Shown in pieces: positions 12,323 through 21,602 of a stretch of 64,000 nt of DNA. Made by a program: the position numbers and the translations under genes. The DNA is from CAZCSK01 sp964501265 (GTDB lineage: Bacteria; Actinomycetota; CADDZG01; JAHWKV01), in assembly GCA_964501265.1 (NCBI GenBank), contig CAZCSK010000001.1:164457-228456 (forward strand), read 5' to 3'. Position 1 is the first letter of the stretch; each line of letters starts with the position of its first letter. The notes under the pieces are model-generated. The model did no database searches. It saw only the letters and a program-made list of their open reading frames with translations, and was not told the DNA's origin.

Positions 12323-13045
12323 TTAGGCGTTGGAACCCGGCGTTGGAGGTAGGCCGGTGATTCGGATGCCAGCTCCAGGATCGAGCTTGTGCTTGATGTT
12401 GATGCCGATCATCAGGGCCGCAAGGGCTTCCAGAAGGCGGGCTCGTTCCAGGGGGCCGCAATCGACGAAGCGCGCCCCCTTGATCTTGGCCACGATTTCC
12501 GCGACGGCCTCTTTGGCAGCTGGATCTCCGCAGACCAGAATGTCGGAGTCGATCGAGCGGGTCAGGTCTTGGAGCAGCCCGGCCATCACGGTATGGAATC
12601 CCGCCGCGACTGCAACGTCCTTTCCCAGGATCGCTTTGGCCTGCTGGGCCGTGGACCCTTCCCATACACCGATCAAGCGCGTAGCTTTGCCTCCTACTTC
12701 GCTCGCAAGGGCGACGTTGCAATCAAGAACAACCGCACCCGGGGACAAGTGGGGTTTGATCAACTCATAGGTCGCCACCAAACCGGTATAGGGAACGGTT
12801 ACGACGACCAAGTCCGCCCCGGACACGACCTCTTCGTTGACACCGGATGTCACTTCGGGACTTCCCGGCACGCCTTCAGACACAAGCCGCGCGGCGTCCG
12901 CGGCCTTATCGGCCTTACGGCTCCCGATTGCGACGATGGTGCCCGCGGCGCCAAGACGAAGCGCGAGGCCATAACCGAGCCCCGCCGTCCCACCCACAAT
13001 CGCTACTTTTTGACTTCGGGGGGTTCGCAGCTTCTGGCGCGCCAT
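12323..13045 (-). CDS. npdG: F420H2:NADP+ oxidoreductase (NADPH-dependent F420 reductase)
   Basis: Hydride transfer between NADP(H) and coenzyme F420. The Rossmann loop KVAIVGGTAGLGYGLALRL, the GSRKADKA segment that follows the second strand, and the family stretch TRLIGVWEGSTAQQAK identify it. Native homologues begin a residue or two before KVAIVGG. Here the first 13 residues (MARQKLRTPRSQK) are read from Pal-2 copy G. GGAGGT lies 6 nt before the ATG at 13045; an upstream in-frame ATG (13051) is too close to it. The gene is coupled to the methylmalonyl-CoA mutase stop. Implies that the cell makes F420. Confidence 0.85.
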   Translation of the reverse strand: MARQKLRTPRSQKVAIVGGTAGLGYGLALRLGAAGTIVAIGSRKADKAADAARLVSEGVPGSPEVTSGVNEEVVSGADLVVVTVPYTGLVATYELIKPHLSPGAVVLDCNVALASEVGGKATRLIGVWEGSTAQQAKAILGKDVAVAAGFHTVMAGLLQDLTRSIDSDILVCGDPAAKEAVAEIVAKIKGARFVDCGPLERARLLEALAALMIGINIKHKLDPGAGIRITGLPPTPGSNA

Positions 13046-13086
13046 ATTCATACCTCCGGGCGGCTGCTACCCCCCCGAGCCCCCCA
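13017..13086 (-). repeat. Pal-2 copy G at the mutase/npdG junction
   Basis: GGGGGGTTCGCAGC and GGCTGCTACCCCCCCGAG flank CTTCTGGCGCG and CATACCTCCGGG, matching the birA units closely. It encodes the last residues and stop codon of the mutase, the GGAGGT ribosome binding site, and the start and first 12 or so codons of npdG. Confidence 0.85.
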
Positions 13087-14655
13087 TCGCTCTACCGGGT
13101 TGTGGACGCCGAACACCTCTCGAAGAACGTCGCTCACTTCTCCGAGCGTTGCATAGAGGCTGAGCGCCTCACGCATCGGATAAAGGAGGTTGTCCCGGCC
13201 GCGGGCCGCGTCGCGCACCTCGTTGAGGGTGTTCTTAACGGCATCGTTGTCTCGTCCGGCCTTCAACTTTTTCAAGCTCTCGATCTGCTCGGCCGCGATC
13301 GATGCGTCCGCACGGTAGATGTCCGTCGGCTCATCTGCCTCGACGAACTTGTTGACTCCAACAATCACGCGGGAGCCGTCCTCGATTTTGCCTTGAATGC
13401 GATACGCCGAATCCTCGATCTGCTCCTTCATCCATCCGCGTTCGATCGCCTCGACGGCGCCGCCCATATCATCAATTTGGGCAATCAATTCTTGGGCCCG
13501 CATTTCAATCTCGTTAGTCAGGTTTTCGACAAACCATGATCCGCCGAGGGGATCGGAGGTATCCGGCACCCCGGTCTCATAACCGAGCACCTGCTGTGTG
13601 CGGAGCGCGATCCTTGCGGCGTTCTCAGTCGGCAGCGAGAGGGCCTCGTCGAATGAATTGGTGTGCAGCGATTGCGTTCCCCCCAGCACCGCGGCCAGAG
13701 CCTCGTAGGCGGTGCGCACTATGTTGTTTTCCGGTTGCTGTGCGGTGAGAGTGGCCCCGCCGGTCTGGGTGTGAAAACGCAGCAGCTGCGACTTTTCGTC
13801 CTGCGATTCGAAGCGCGTTCTCATGATCTTCGCCCACATCCTGCGGGCCGCCCGGAACTTGGCGATCTCCTCGAAAAAGTTCATATGACATGCGAAAAAG
13901 AACGAGAGGCGGGGCCCAAATTCATCCACTCCCAAACCTGCCTCAATCGCTGCGTTGACGTAGGCGATGGCATTCGACAGCGTGAAGGCGACCTCCTGTA
14001 CGGCGGTGCATCCGGCTTCCCGCATGTGATAACCGGAGATCGAGATCGTGTTCCAGCGGGGAATGTTCTTGTGGGAATAGGCAAAGAGGTCGGTGACGAG
14101 CCGCATGCTCGCCTTTGGCGGGTAGATGTACGTACCGCGTGCGGCGTACTCCTTCAGGATGTCGTTTTGAACCGTGCCCGAGATGTCGGTCGCCGCCACA
14201 CCTTGCTTTTCCGCCACCAATTCGTAAAGCAGCAACAAGATTGCCCCGGTTGCATTGATCGTCATCGACGTCGACACTTTGTCGAGTGGGATCCCGGCGA
14301 AAAGAACCTCCATATCGGCGAGGCTCGATATGGCAACACCGGTCGCGCCGACTTCTCCCAGGGCGCGCTCGTGGTCTGAGTCGTAGCCCATTTGCGTGGG
14401 GAGATCGAAGGCGACCGACAATCCGGTCTGCCCGCGATCGAGCAGAAACTTAAACCGCTCGTTCGTGCCGGCTGCGTTGCCGAATCCGGAGTACTGGCGC
14501 ATGGTCCAAAGCCGGCCCCGATACATGGTCGGGTAGATGCCACGGGTATAGGGATATTCGCCGGGCGCGCCGGGTGCGGCGGTATCAATCGGGGATGGCC
14601 CGTACGCAGCCTCGATCTCGATGCCAGCGTCAGTAGAAGGATCCAAGTCAGTCAC
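13048..14655 (-). CDS. mcmA1: Methylmalonyl-CoA mutase, large (catalytic) subunit of a split enzyme
   Basis: Interconverts methylmalonyl-CoA and succinyl-CoA. About 535 residues forming the TIM-barrel part only ([58 protein letters not shown]), without the B12-binding domain. That domain is a separate gene at 32875-33291. I prefer GTG at 14655, preceded by TAGCCT and 6 nt (leaderless pattern), over TTG at 14661. The C-terminal tail after [12 protein letters not shown] reads [11 protein letters not shown], which is encoded by Pal-2. Split mutases are known in other bacteria and archaea. Confidence 0.9.
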   Translation of the reverse strand: MTDLDPSTDAGIEIEAAYGPSPIDTAAPGAPGEYPYTRGIYPTMYRGRLWTMRQYSGFGNAAGTNERFKFLLDRGQTGLSVAFDLPTQMGYDSDHERALGEVGATGVAISSLADMEVLFAGIPLDKVSTSMTINATGAILLLLYELVAEKQGVAATDISGTVQNDILKEYAARGTYIYPPKASMRLVTDLFAYSHKNIPRWNTISISGYHMREAGCTAVQEVAFTLSNAIAYVNAAIEAGLGVDEFGPRLSFFFACHMNFFEEIAKFRAARRMWAKIMRTRFESQDEKSQLLRFHTQTGGATLTAQQPENNIVRTAYEALAAVLGGTQSLHTNSFDEALSLPTENAARIALRTQQVLGYETGVPDTSDPLGGSWFVENLTNEIEMRAQELIAQIDDMGGAVEAIERGWMKEQIEDSAYRIQGKIEDGSRVIVGVNKFVEADEPTDIYRADASIAAEQIESLKKLKAGRDNDAVKNTLNEVRDAARGRDNLLYPMREALSLYATLGEVSDVLREVFGVHNPVERWGARGGSSRPEV

Positions 14656-14677
14656 GAACAAAGGCTATCAGGGGGTG

Positions 14678-15127
14678 CTATCCCTCCCGCCATAAGGTCC
14701 GAAGATGCTTCACGATTCCCAGCGCGGCGAGGATCCCCCCTAGCGATCCTGCGAGCAGCGACTCTCCCAGTGCGTCTCTCATTAGCGGAGCAAAAGCATC
14801 ATTGAACTCAAACGGAGACAGGGCGTCACGCAGAAAATATGTCAGCGACCACGAGGTCGCTGCAATCGCAAGCCCGACTATTCCGCCCACGATCACGGCT
14901 CTCCCCTCGAGCGGGCCCTTGGCGATGTGAAGGAAAAGGCCGTGTCCGATTCGGCCCCCGGCCGCGCCGACGACAAGGACCATCGCGAAGAACCAGATCA
15001 CGCTGGGAAAGCGCACGACGAGATCCAAGGCCATCATCCTGGGAACAAACTCAACCGCCAACACACCAGCTGCGGTGCCCAAGGCCCCAAGCAAAGCCGC
15101 AAGCCAGCGTTCCCGTCTTGTGTCCAT
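14678..15127 (-). CDS. Small integral membrane protein, unknown function
   Basis: 149 residues with about four predicted membrane segments (GALGTAAGVLAVEFV, VIWFFAMVLVVGAAGG, AVIVGGIVGLAIAATSW, LLAGSLGGILAALGIV). ATG at 15127 with a GGAG a little upstream, 10 nt after the ZIP transporter stop, so it is probably in the same transcript. I do not recognise a family. An accessory role to the ZIP protein is possible but only from position. Confidence 0.6.
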   Translation of the reverse strand: MDTRRERWLAALLGALGTAAGVLAVEFVPRMMALDLVVRFPSVIWFFAMVLVVGAAGGRIGHGLFLHIAKGPLEGRAVIVGGIVGLAIAATSWSLTYFLRDALSPFEFNDAFAPLMRDALGESLLAGSLGGILAALGIVKHLRTLWREG

Positions 15128-15137
15128 TGAAAAGGTT

Positions 15138-15884
15138 CTACTCCAAGGTAAGCAGCAGAGCCATCACGCCCACACCGGCGAGAAGGCCAGCCAGCTGCGC
15201 GGCCGATTTGCCCGCCTCGGGTTCCTTGTGCAGCTCAGGGATGAGGTCTGTTGAAGCGATGTAAACGAAACCACCGGCCGTCAACGGAACAAGTACTCGC
15301 TCGATGCCTGCAACCGACCCCGACAGCAGCAAGACAAGGGTGGCCCCTACGACTGCAGTCAAGGCCGTCACGAGGTTCAGAGCCAGAGCGCGGCGCGGGT
15401 GCAAACCCGCGTGCACAAAGATCCCGAAATCTCCAAGCTCCTGAGGTATCTCGTGCAACGCAACTGCCACGGTGGTCGCGATCCCTATGTTCGTCGATAC
15501 TAGAAAACTTCCGGCAATGATGGCTCCATCGACAAAGTTGTGCAGGGCATCCCCTATCAAATTGGTCACTGCCACCGGATGCAGCACTTCCTCGGACGGG
15601 AGGTGACTATGATGCCAATGCAGAACCTTCTCCAACAAGAAAAAAGCCAGGACTCCCCCTAGCATGGAGAAGGAAGCGGTGAGATCGAATCCAGTCTGGG
15701 ACTCTGCGATCTGAGGGATCAAGTGCAGGAAAACGTCGCCCAAAAGGGCCCCGGCGGCAAACGAGATCATGACAAGAAGGCCCTTCTGCAACGTGCGGGG
15801 GCTTATGGCCAGAGCTACTCCGCCCACAAGTGAAAGGGCGCTAATTGCGCCCACTGAGAGATACGTGAGAAGGACCGAACTCAT
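15138..15884 (-). CDS. ZIP family metal cation transporter
   Basis: 248 residues, about eight membrane helices, a usual ZIP length. The two metal-site helices are visible: NLIGDALHNFVDGAIIAGS and VAVALHEIPQELGDFGIF (HN..D and HEIPQE signatures). A histidine-bearing loop, LHWHHSHLPS, sits between helices III and IV. Likely imports Zn2+ or another divalent metal into the cytoplasm. Divergent from the sdh operon. The metal cannot be told from sequence. Confidence 0.85.
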   Translation of the reverse strand: MSSVLLTYLSVGAISALSLVGGVALAISPRTLQKGLLVMISFAAGALLGDVFLHLIPQIAESQTGFDLTASFSMLGGVLAFFLLEKVLHWHHSHLPSEEVLHPVAVTNLIGDALHNFVDGAIIAGSFLVSTNIGIATTVAVALHEIPQELGDFGIFVHAGLHPRRALALNLVTALTAVVGATLVLLLSGSVAGIERVLVPLTAGGFVYIASTDLIPELHKEPEAGKSAAQLAGLLAGVGVMALLLTLE

Positions 15885-15960
15885 GCCGCGAATTTGCCTT
15901 CCTCTTAGGGCGCTAGATCAGCGCCGCCAGCAACCAGGAGTGTATTCGGCCGCGGGTTGA

Positions 15961-15973
15961 TATATTCGTCTCA
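15961..15973 (+). promoter_or_regulatory. Leaderless-type promoter of the sdh operon
   Basis: The -10-like TATATT (15961-15966) is followed by 6 nt and the ATG of sdhC at 15973, which puts the expected transcript start on the A of the ATG. No ribosome binding site is visible upstream. No good -35 is visible. Confidence 0.55.
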
Positions 15974-16362
15974 TGGAACCACCGGTCGACTCACTGCCTT
16001 ACCGCCGGACCCTCTATCGCGGTGGTGGGGGGATGTGGACCTGGATACTGCACCGATTCAGCGGGATCGCAGTGCTGGGGTTCTTGTTCTTACACATTCT
16101 CGACACGGCGACCATCGCGTTCGGCCCACGCCTGTACAACACCATGGCGAAGTTTTACGAACTTCCCCTATTTCGCCCCCTAGAAGTTGTGCTCATGTTC
16201 TTCGTGATCTATCACTCGTTCAACGGCCTGCGGGTGATCGTGATCGATTTCTGGACGAAAGGGTCTCAGTACCAGGTGCTGCTGGGCCGGGCGGTTATGG
16301 GGATCACGATGTTGCTTTTCATCCCCGCCGCCTTCTTTATGCTCCGGCCACTCTTCATTTAA
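15973..16362 (+). CDS. sdhC: Succinate dehydrogenase cytochrome b subunit
   Basis: 129 residues with three membrane helices. HRFSGIAVLGFLFLHILD carries the conserved His/Arg/Ser quinone-site segment, and YHSFNGLRVIVIDFW holds the probable haem-ligand histidine. First gene of sdhC-sdhD-sdhA-(CADD-like)-sdhB; its TAA shares one base with the sdhD ATG. It anchors the complex in the cytoplasmic membrane and takes electrons to quinone. Confidence 0.88.
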   Translation: MEPPVDSLPYRRTLYRGGGGMWTWILHRFSGIAVLGFLFLHILDTATIAFGPRLYNTMAKFYELPLFRPLEVVLMFFVIYHSFNGLRVIVIDFWTKGSQYQVLLGRAVMGITMLLFIPAAFFMLRPLFI

Positions 16363-16778
16363 TGGCCAAAGTCCAGGACGTTTACGCGAAGCACTTCCAG
16401 GCCCAGAAGACTCCGACGAACTGGGAAGTGTGGTCGTGGTTCTTCATGCGCATCTCGGGCCTGTTGTTGGTGTTCTTGCTGCTTGGCCACATGGCCATCA
16501 TGCACGTCTTCGGGGGCGGGGTAGATCGCATCGATTTCGACTTCGTCGCTGCCCGTTGGGACGGATTCTTCTGGAGGACTTACGACTGGATGCTCCTTTC
16601 GCTCGCTCTGCTTCACGGAGGAAACGGTGCCCGGATCATGATCGAGGACTACTTTCGCAAGGACGGTCTTCGAGTCTTTTTGAAAGCGGGTCTGTACGCC
16701 GCGACTTTTATCCTCTTCACGATAGGCACTTTCGTCATCTTGACGTTTGAAGTTTCTCAAATGCCCGGGGGCGGGTAG
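16362..16778 (+). CDS. sdhD: Succinate dehydrogenase membrane anchor subunit
   Basis: 138 residues from ATG at 16362, one base overlapping the sdhC stop. Three hydrophobic segments; [20 protein letters not shown] carries the anchor-subunit R-S-G..H pattern, and [17 protein letters not shown] has the second conserved His. It forms the quinone site with SdhC. Position and pattern are convincing even though the family varies strongly in sequence. Confidence 0.85.
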   Translation: MAKVQDVYAKHFQAQKTPTNWEVWSWFFMRISGLLLVFLLLGHMAIMHVFGGGVDRIDFDFVAARWDGFFWRTYDWMLLSLALLHGGNGARIMIEDYFRKDGLRVFLKAGLYAATFILFTIGTFVILTFEVSQMPGGG

Positions 16779-16785
16779 CCGGCCT

Positions 16786-18534
16786 GTGACCACATACCAC
16801 CGGTTCGATTGCGTGATCGTGGGCGCGGGTGGGGCAGGGCTTCGCGCCGCACTCGAAGCTTCCCAGCGCGCGAACACGGCCGTGATCAGCAAGATGTATC
16901 CCACGCGGTCTCACACTGGCGCCGCGCAAGGAGGCATGAGCGCGGCATTGGGCAACGTCGAGGAAGACAACTGGGAGTGGCACACCTTCGACACAATCAA
17001 GGGCGGCGATTATCTCGTCGACCAGGACGCCGCCGAGATCATGTGCCGCGAGGCTATCGACGCGGTCTACGACCTGGAACACATGGGTCTGCCGTTCGAC
17101 CGGACCGAAGACGGCAAGATCGATCAGCGCCGATTCGGCGGACACACTCGCGATCACGGCCAGGCGGCAGTTCATCGAGCATGTTTCGCTGCCGATCGCA
17201 CCGGGCACATGATCCTCCAAACACTCTTCCAGCAATGTCAGAAAAATGGTGTCCAGTTTTTCAACGAGTGGTACGTGCTGGACCTGATACTCACCTCCGA
17301 CGAAACTGGCCCGCAAAGATGCAGTGGAGTGATCGCATACGAGCTCAAGACTGGTGAGCTGCATGTCTTTCACGCAAAGAGCGTCTTTTTTGCGACGGGG
17401 GGGTTCGGCAAGTTTTTCAAAATCACATCCAACGCCCACACGCTGACCGGAGACGGGCCGGGTATTTGCTTGGCGCGAGGAATTCCTCTCGAAGACATGG
17501 AATTTTTCCAGTTCCATCCCACCGGGGTCTACGGAATCGGAATCTTGCTCTCGGAGGCCGCCCGCGCGGAGGGTGGAATTCTTCTGAATGACAAAGGCGA
17601 ACGATTCATGGAGCGATACGCCCCGACTCTCATGGACCTCGCCCCGCGCGACATGGTGTCGCGCGCGATTCACCAGGAAATAAAGGAGGGCCGCGGAATC
17701 GGTGGTAAGGACTACGTTTTTCTCGACGTCAGCCACCTTGACCCAGAAGTCGTTGAAAACAAACTCCCCGACATCACCGAGTTCGCCCGCATCTACTTGG
17801 GCGTGGAACCCTTGCGGGATCCGGTTCCGATTCAGGCTACCGCCCACTACGCCATGGGAGGCATCCCAACCGATGTCAACGCCCAAGTAATAATGGACCA
17901 GGACGACACTCCCCTTCCGGGATTCTTTGCAGCCGGCGAATGCGCCTGCGTGTCGGTGCACGGCGCCAACCGCCTGGGTACGAACTCGCTCCTGGACATC
18001 GTCGTTTTCGGCCGACGCGGGGGCATCAATATGGCTGACTACGCCAACAAAGTCGACTTCGCCCAGCTGCCTGAATCTCCCGAAAAAGATGTGGAAAGTA
18101 AACTGAAGGCAATCCTGGAGCGCGCCAAGGGGACAAGGCCCGCGACGATTCGCTCGGAGCTTCAGGCCGAGATGATGAGCAACTGCGGGATCGTCCGGAA
18201 CGAGTCGGGATTGAGCACTGCCCTCGATACCGTGCGTGACCTTAAGCAGAGATACAAAGCCGCCGGCATTGACGACAAGTCGAGTCGGTACAACCAGGAT
18301 TTGCTCGAAGCAGTCGAGTTGGGTTTTCTGCTGGACCTTGCCGAAGTCACTGTCATCGCGGCTCTTGCCCGGACGGAAAGCCGGGGCGGACACTTCAGAG
18401 ACGACCACGACTCCCGCGACGACCGCCAGTGGCTCAAACACTCCCTGGCCACCCGACAACCCGACGGTCAAATCGGCTTAACGTACAAACCGGTCACGAT
18501 CACCAAATACATCCCCATGGAGAGAAAGTATTGA
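16786..18534 (+). CDS. sdhA: Succinate dehydrogenase flavoprotein subunit
   Basis: 582 residues from GTG at 16786 ([20 protein letters not shown]). The ATG at 16747 would add 13 residues inside sdhD and is less likely. FAD-binding GAGGAG; the histidine that carries covalent FAD in [10 protein letters not shown]; active-site HPTGVYGIG; substrate-site stretches ERFMERYAP and [13 protein letters not shown]. Oxidises succinate to fumarate in the TCA cycle. Followed by a 160-nt spacer holding Pal-1 copy B before the next operon gene. Confidence 0.95.
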   Translation: MTTYHRFDCVIVGAGGAGLRAALEASQRANTAVISKMYPTRSHTGAAQGGMSAALGNVEEDNWEWHTFDTIKGGDYLVDQDAAEIMCREAIDAVYDLEHMGLPFDRTEDGKIDQRRFGGHTRDHGQAAVHRACFAADRTGHMILQTLFQQCQKNGVQFFNEWYVLDLILTSDETGPQRCSGVIAYELKTGELHVFHAKSVFFATGGFGKFFKITSNAHTLTGDGPGICLARGIPLEDMEFFQFHPTGVYGIGILLSEAARAEGGILLNDKGERFMERYAPTLMDLAPRDMVSRAIHQEIKEGRGIGGKDYVFLDVSHLDPEVVENKLPDITEFARIYLGVEPLRDPVPIQATAHYAMGGIPTDVNAQVIMDQDDTPLPGFFAAGECACVSVHGANRLGTNSLLDIVVFGRRGGINMADYANKVDFAQLPESPEKDVESKLKAILERAKGTRPATIRSELQAEMMSNCGIVRNESGLSTALDTVRDLKQRYKAAGIDDKSSRYNQDLLEAVELGFLLDLAEVTVIAALARTESRGGHFRDDHDSRDDRQWLKHSLATRQPDGQIGLTYKPVTITKYIPMERKY

Positions 18535-18550
18535 GGGCTACTGTGCTGTC

Positions 18551-18643
18551 GGTCGGAGCCACTCCCTCCGGGCCACCGCATGGCCGCTATGCGCGGACTC
18601 TAGTCCCGCTGTTTCATGTGGCCCTCCGGGAGTGCCTCCGACC
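18551..18643 (+). repeat. Pal-1 palindromic element, copy B, inside the sdh operon
   Basis: Arms GGTCGGAGCCACTCCC and GGGAGTGCCTCCGACC, inner arms GGGCCACCGCATGG and CATGTGGCCC, and a palindromic centre GGACTCTAGTCC. Compensating changes keep the stem paired: CACTCCC pairs with GGGAGTG here where other copies differ. It lies between sdhA and the CADD-like gene on the coding strand and would form a strong hairpin in the operon mRNA. Confidence 0.85.
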
Positions 18644-18697
18644 TCCTTTAACGAAATCAAATAGTGTTGGCATCATTCAAGATCAGGAGGGGCTCTT

Positions 18698-19372
18698 ATG
18701 GGAATAGACGGGATCATCAAGAAGCGGCATTTGCTAACGCATCCTTTTTATAAGAGATGGCAGAAAGGCAAAGTGTCCATCGACGTTCTTAAGGAATACG
18801 CGAAGCAGTACTACCACTACGAAGCTGCACTTCCGTCCTTTCTCAATAGCGCTTTAGGGCATCTGCCTGCGGGGGCGGCCAAGGAGGCAGTGACCATGGT
18901 TCTCGCCGACGAAACTTCTCACCCCAAGCCCCACACGGAGCTGTGGATGGACTTCGCCGCCGGGCTCGGGCTTACGTCCGATGAGGTCCAAGCGACGCCC
19001 GCGACACCCCGCACCCGCAACCTCGTCGAGACCTACACGTCCCTGTGTGCGCGCGGCTCCGATGAGGCGTTGGGCGCTCTTTATTCGTATGAAGCTCAGG
19101 TGCCGGAGGTCGCAAAGACCAAAGGCGACGGGCTCCGAGAATTTTACGGCTTAACCGACGACAAATCGCTCAAGTTCTTCGACCTTCACGCAACCCTGGA
19201 TGTCGAGCACGCCAAGGCAATACGTTCTGGATTCGAGGATTCGGAATTCGCACGCGAGTCCGCCCACCTGGCGCTGGACGCATGGTGGGGGATGCTCGAC
19301 CAGTTCGAGCAGATGGCCGACTCCGCCGCGGGCCCGGCTAAACGTCGGATGACGAACGGAGAAGACAGTTAG
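18698..19372 (+). CDS. CADD/TenA/PqqC-like iron-containing oxygenase-fold protein
   Basis: 224 residues of the haem-oxygenase-like all-helical fold. The sequence resembles the CADD family (Chlamydia CT610 and relatives, linked in the literature to p-aminobenzoate/folate synthesis): YHYEAALPSFLNSAL, ETSHPKPHTELW, YSYEAQVPEVAKTK and DLHATLDVEHAKA hold the Glu/His/Asp metal-ligand set. A good ribosome binding site (AGGAGGGG) precedes the ATG. Its stop overlaps the GTG of sdhB by 1 nt, so it is embedded in the sdh operon between sdhA and sdhB. A role in folate precursor synthesis is inference from the family. Confidence 0.8.
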   Translation: MGIDGIIKKRHLLTHPFYKRWQKGKVSIDVLKEYAKQYYHYEAALPSFLNSALGHLPAGAAKEAVTMVLADETSHPKPHTELWMDFAAGLGLTSDEVQATPATPRTRNLVETYTSLCARGSDEALGALYSYEAQVPEVAKTKGDGLREFYGLTDDKSLKFFDLHATLDVEHAKAIRSGFEDSEFARESAHLALDAWWGMLDQFEQMADSAAGPAKRRMTNGEDS

Positions 19373-20070
19373 TGCAGGTTGACCTGCGAGTCCAGCGCTT
19401 TGACCCAGAAGCCAACGACGAGGCCTGGTGGGGTGAATACGTAGCCGAAGTTGAAGACAATGGTCGCGTCCTCGATGCTCTTCATTACATCAAGTGGTAC
19501 ATCGACGGATCGTTAGGGCTACGCCGTTCCTGCGCTCACGGCATTTGCGGTTCAGATGCGATGGTAATCAATGGAAAGAACCGCCTCGCCTGCAAAGTCT
19601 TGTGCAGAGATTTAAAGCAGCCGATCAAAGTCGAACCGATTCAGGGACTGAAGATCGAAAAAGACTTGATCGTCGACATGGAGCCTTTCTTTGCTGGCAT
19701 CGCGGCCGTGAAGCCGTGGCTAATCAACGACTCCATACCACCGGCGCGCGAGAGACTGCAAAGCCCCGCTGAAAGGGAGCAGTACGACGACGCAACGAAA
19801 TGCATTCAGTGCGCCGCTTGCACAACGGCGTGCCCGATCTTTTGGTCGGACGAGGAGTATGTGGGACCGGCTGCGATCGTGAACGCGAGTCGATTCATCT
19901 ATGACCCTCGCGACGAAGGGGGTGCGGAACGGCTTGAAATACTCGCTTCGAAGGGCGGCGCGTTTCGATGCAGGACTACCTTCAATTGTACGGACGCATG
20001 TCCGCGCGGAATCAAGGTGACGGAACGGATTCAGGAAGTTAAACGAAGTATCCTGTTCAACAAGATGTAG
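19372..20070 (+). CDS. sdhB: Succinate dehydrogenase iron-sulfur subunit
   Basis: 232 residues from GTG at 19372. All three cluster motifs are present: RRSCAHGICGSDAMVING with a later C for [2Fe-2S], CIQCAACTTACP for [4Fe-4S], and CRTTFNCTDACPRGI for the [3Fe-4S] ligands. Passes electrons from SdhA to the membrane anchor. It is separated from sdhA by the CADD-like gene. Confidence 0.95.
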   Translation: MQVDLRVQRFDPEANDEAWWGEYVAEVEDNGRVLDALHYIKWYIDGSLGLRRSCAHGICGSDAMVINGKNRLACKVLCRDLKQPIKVEPIQGLKIEKDLIVDMEPFFAGIAAVKPWLINDSIPPARERLQSPAEREQYDDATKCIQCAACTTACPIFWSDEEYVGPAAIVNASRFIYDPRDEGGAERLEILASKGGAFRCRTTFNCTDACPRGIKVTERIQEVKRSILFNKM

Positions 20071-20071
20071 G

Positions 20072-20953
20072 TTGCACGTTTTCGTAGCCGGCGCTACCGG
20101 CGCTCTCGGCCGCCCGCTCGTGCGGCTGCTGATCGAGCAAGGTCACTCTGTCACGGGCCTCACCCAGTTCCGGCCCGACGTGGTCGAACAATTGGGGGCT
20201 CGGCCCGCGGTGGGCAACGCCCTCAATGCTGAGGTCCTGAAAAAACTCGTAGCCGAAGCGGCCCCCGACGCAGTGGTGCACGCTCTCACCCGTATCCCGC
20301 AGTCGATCGACGTCACGCCAGCCGCGATGCGATTGAACGATCTCATCCGAATCAAAGGGACGCTCAACTTGATAGAAGCGAGCAAGGGAACCGACAACCT
20401 GGTCGCAGGAAGCGTCACGTTCGCATTCAGGGGTCGTTCAGAAGACAAAATGCAGCCCATTCATAACATGGGGCCCCTTCAACAAACGATCGAGGCCGTT
20501 GAGTCCCTCGAGCGTCAAGTACTCGAGGCACAAGGTTGCGTCTTGAGGTTCGGATACTTCTACGGCCCGGGTACGTCTGTAAGCGAGCAATGGCCGGCGG
20601 CACTAAAGGCCGAAAAGTTTCCAATAGTTGGCGAAGGCACAGGGTGGTGGAGCTTCATCCACGTCGACGACGCAGCAGCGGCCGTCCTGGTCGCACTGAA
20701 GGCCGCCGCAGGTGCCGAGACCTTTAACATCGTCGACGACGAGCCGATCCTCGCCGCACAAGCCCTTGACTTCATGGCTGAGTCAGTCGGGGCCCAACCC
20801 CCGAAACGGACGCTTCCTGTAGGTCCCGCCCGCGTTAAGCACTTCTTCAATGAGGGGACCGGAGCGTCCAACTCCAAAGCCCGCTCGATTCTCGGATGGA
20901 CCCCGCGATACGCGAGCCTCAAAGAGGGCTTCAACGCCAGCGGTCAAGCCTGA
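20072..20953 (+). CDS. NAD(P)-dependent epimerase/dehydratase (extended SDR)
   Basis: 293 residues, TTG start 1 nt after sdhB. Rossmann motif VAGATGALGRPLVRLL at the N-terminus; the active-site region reads LRFGYFYGPGTSVSEQW, typical of extended SDRs although the YxxxK pattern is not obvious. SFIHVDDAAAAVLVAL is the conserved HVDD segment. Probably transcribed with sdh. Substrate not predictable. Confidence 0.75.
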   Translation: MHVFVAGATGALGRPLVRLLIEQGHSVTGLTQFRPDVVEQLGARPAVGNALNAEVLKKLVAEAAPDAVVHALTRIPQSIDVTPAAMRLNDLIRIKGTLNLIEASKGTDNLVAGSVTFAFRGRSEDKMQPIHNMGPLQQTIEAVESLERQVLEAQGCVLRFGYFYGPGTSVSEQWPAALKAEKFPIVGEGTGWWSFIHVDDAAAAVLVALKAAAGAETFNIVDDEPILAAQALDFMAESVGAQPPKRTLPVGPARVKHFFNEGTGASNSKARSILGWTPRYASLKEGFNASGQA

Positions 20954-21006
20954 GCAGAGGCGACCACAGTAGATGGGTCCGCAAGAAGGTCTAGTAGGGT
21001 CAACCG

Positions 21007-21585
21007 GTGCGCTTTCTCTTAAAAGTGACCGCCGGCATTCTGGCAATCTCGATCGTCTTTGTCGGGCTGGCTGCCGCCGAAGTGCTGCAGGCATCAAAAC
21101 TCGACGAGCGGCCCGCGTCGGATGCAATCGTAGTAATGGGGGCCGCGCAATACAATGGGCGGCCTTCGGTAGTCTTCCAGGCGAGGCTCGACCATGCCCG
21201 GACGCTCTTTGAGGAAAACGCGGCGCCACTTATTGTCGTCCTCGGCGGCAAACGACCTGGCGACCGAGTCACTGAGGCTCAGGCGGGGGCGGCTTACTTG
21301 GAGAAGAGCCTGCCCGTCGACAAGGTTACTGGGGTCAAATCCGGATCCAACACCTTGGAGAGTTTTCGGAACTTCACCGGACTCGCAGAAGAGCGCGGAA
21401 TCAAGAAGATCCTGATCGTGAGCGACCCTCTGCATCTCGCCAGGGCCCGCGAAATCGCCGGGAACTTTGGGTTCGTGGTGGCCGTTTCAGGCTCAAAGAT
21501 CCCCGAGAGTGCAGAACGCAAACAGCTGGTTCTTGTCCGAGAATGTCTCACGCTTGCCCATTACCGGCTGTTCGGGCGCAATTAA
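21007..21585 (+). CDS. YdcF-like DUF218 protein with N-terminal membrane anchor
   Basis: 192 residues. Residues about 5-25 form a signal anchor (VTAGILAISIVFVGLAAAE). The DUF218 core shows SDAIVVMGAAQYNGRPS, the GSNTLESFRNF segment and KILIVSDPLHLARA. Family members are envelope-associated proteins of unclear enzymatic role. GTG start preceded by TAGGGT and 6 nt, a leaderless-type promoter. Confidence 0.8.
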   Translation: MRFLLKVTAGILAISIVFVGLAAAEVLQASKLDERPASDAIVVMGAAQYNGRPSVVFQARLDHARTLFEENAAPLIVVLGGKRPGDRVTEAQAGAAYLEKSLPVDKVTGVKSGSNTLESFRNFTGLAEERGIKKILIVSDPLHLARAREIAGNFGFVVAVSGSKIPESAERKQLVLVRECLTLAHYRLFGRN

Positions 21586-21602
21586 CAACGTAGGCTCTTG
21601 CC

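Noticed and set aside
16735..18471. 578-codon minus-strand open frame opposite sdhA
   Set aside because: Very long, but it mirrors sdhA codons exactly and has no recognisable domain.
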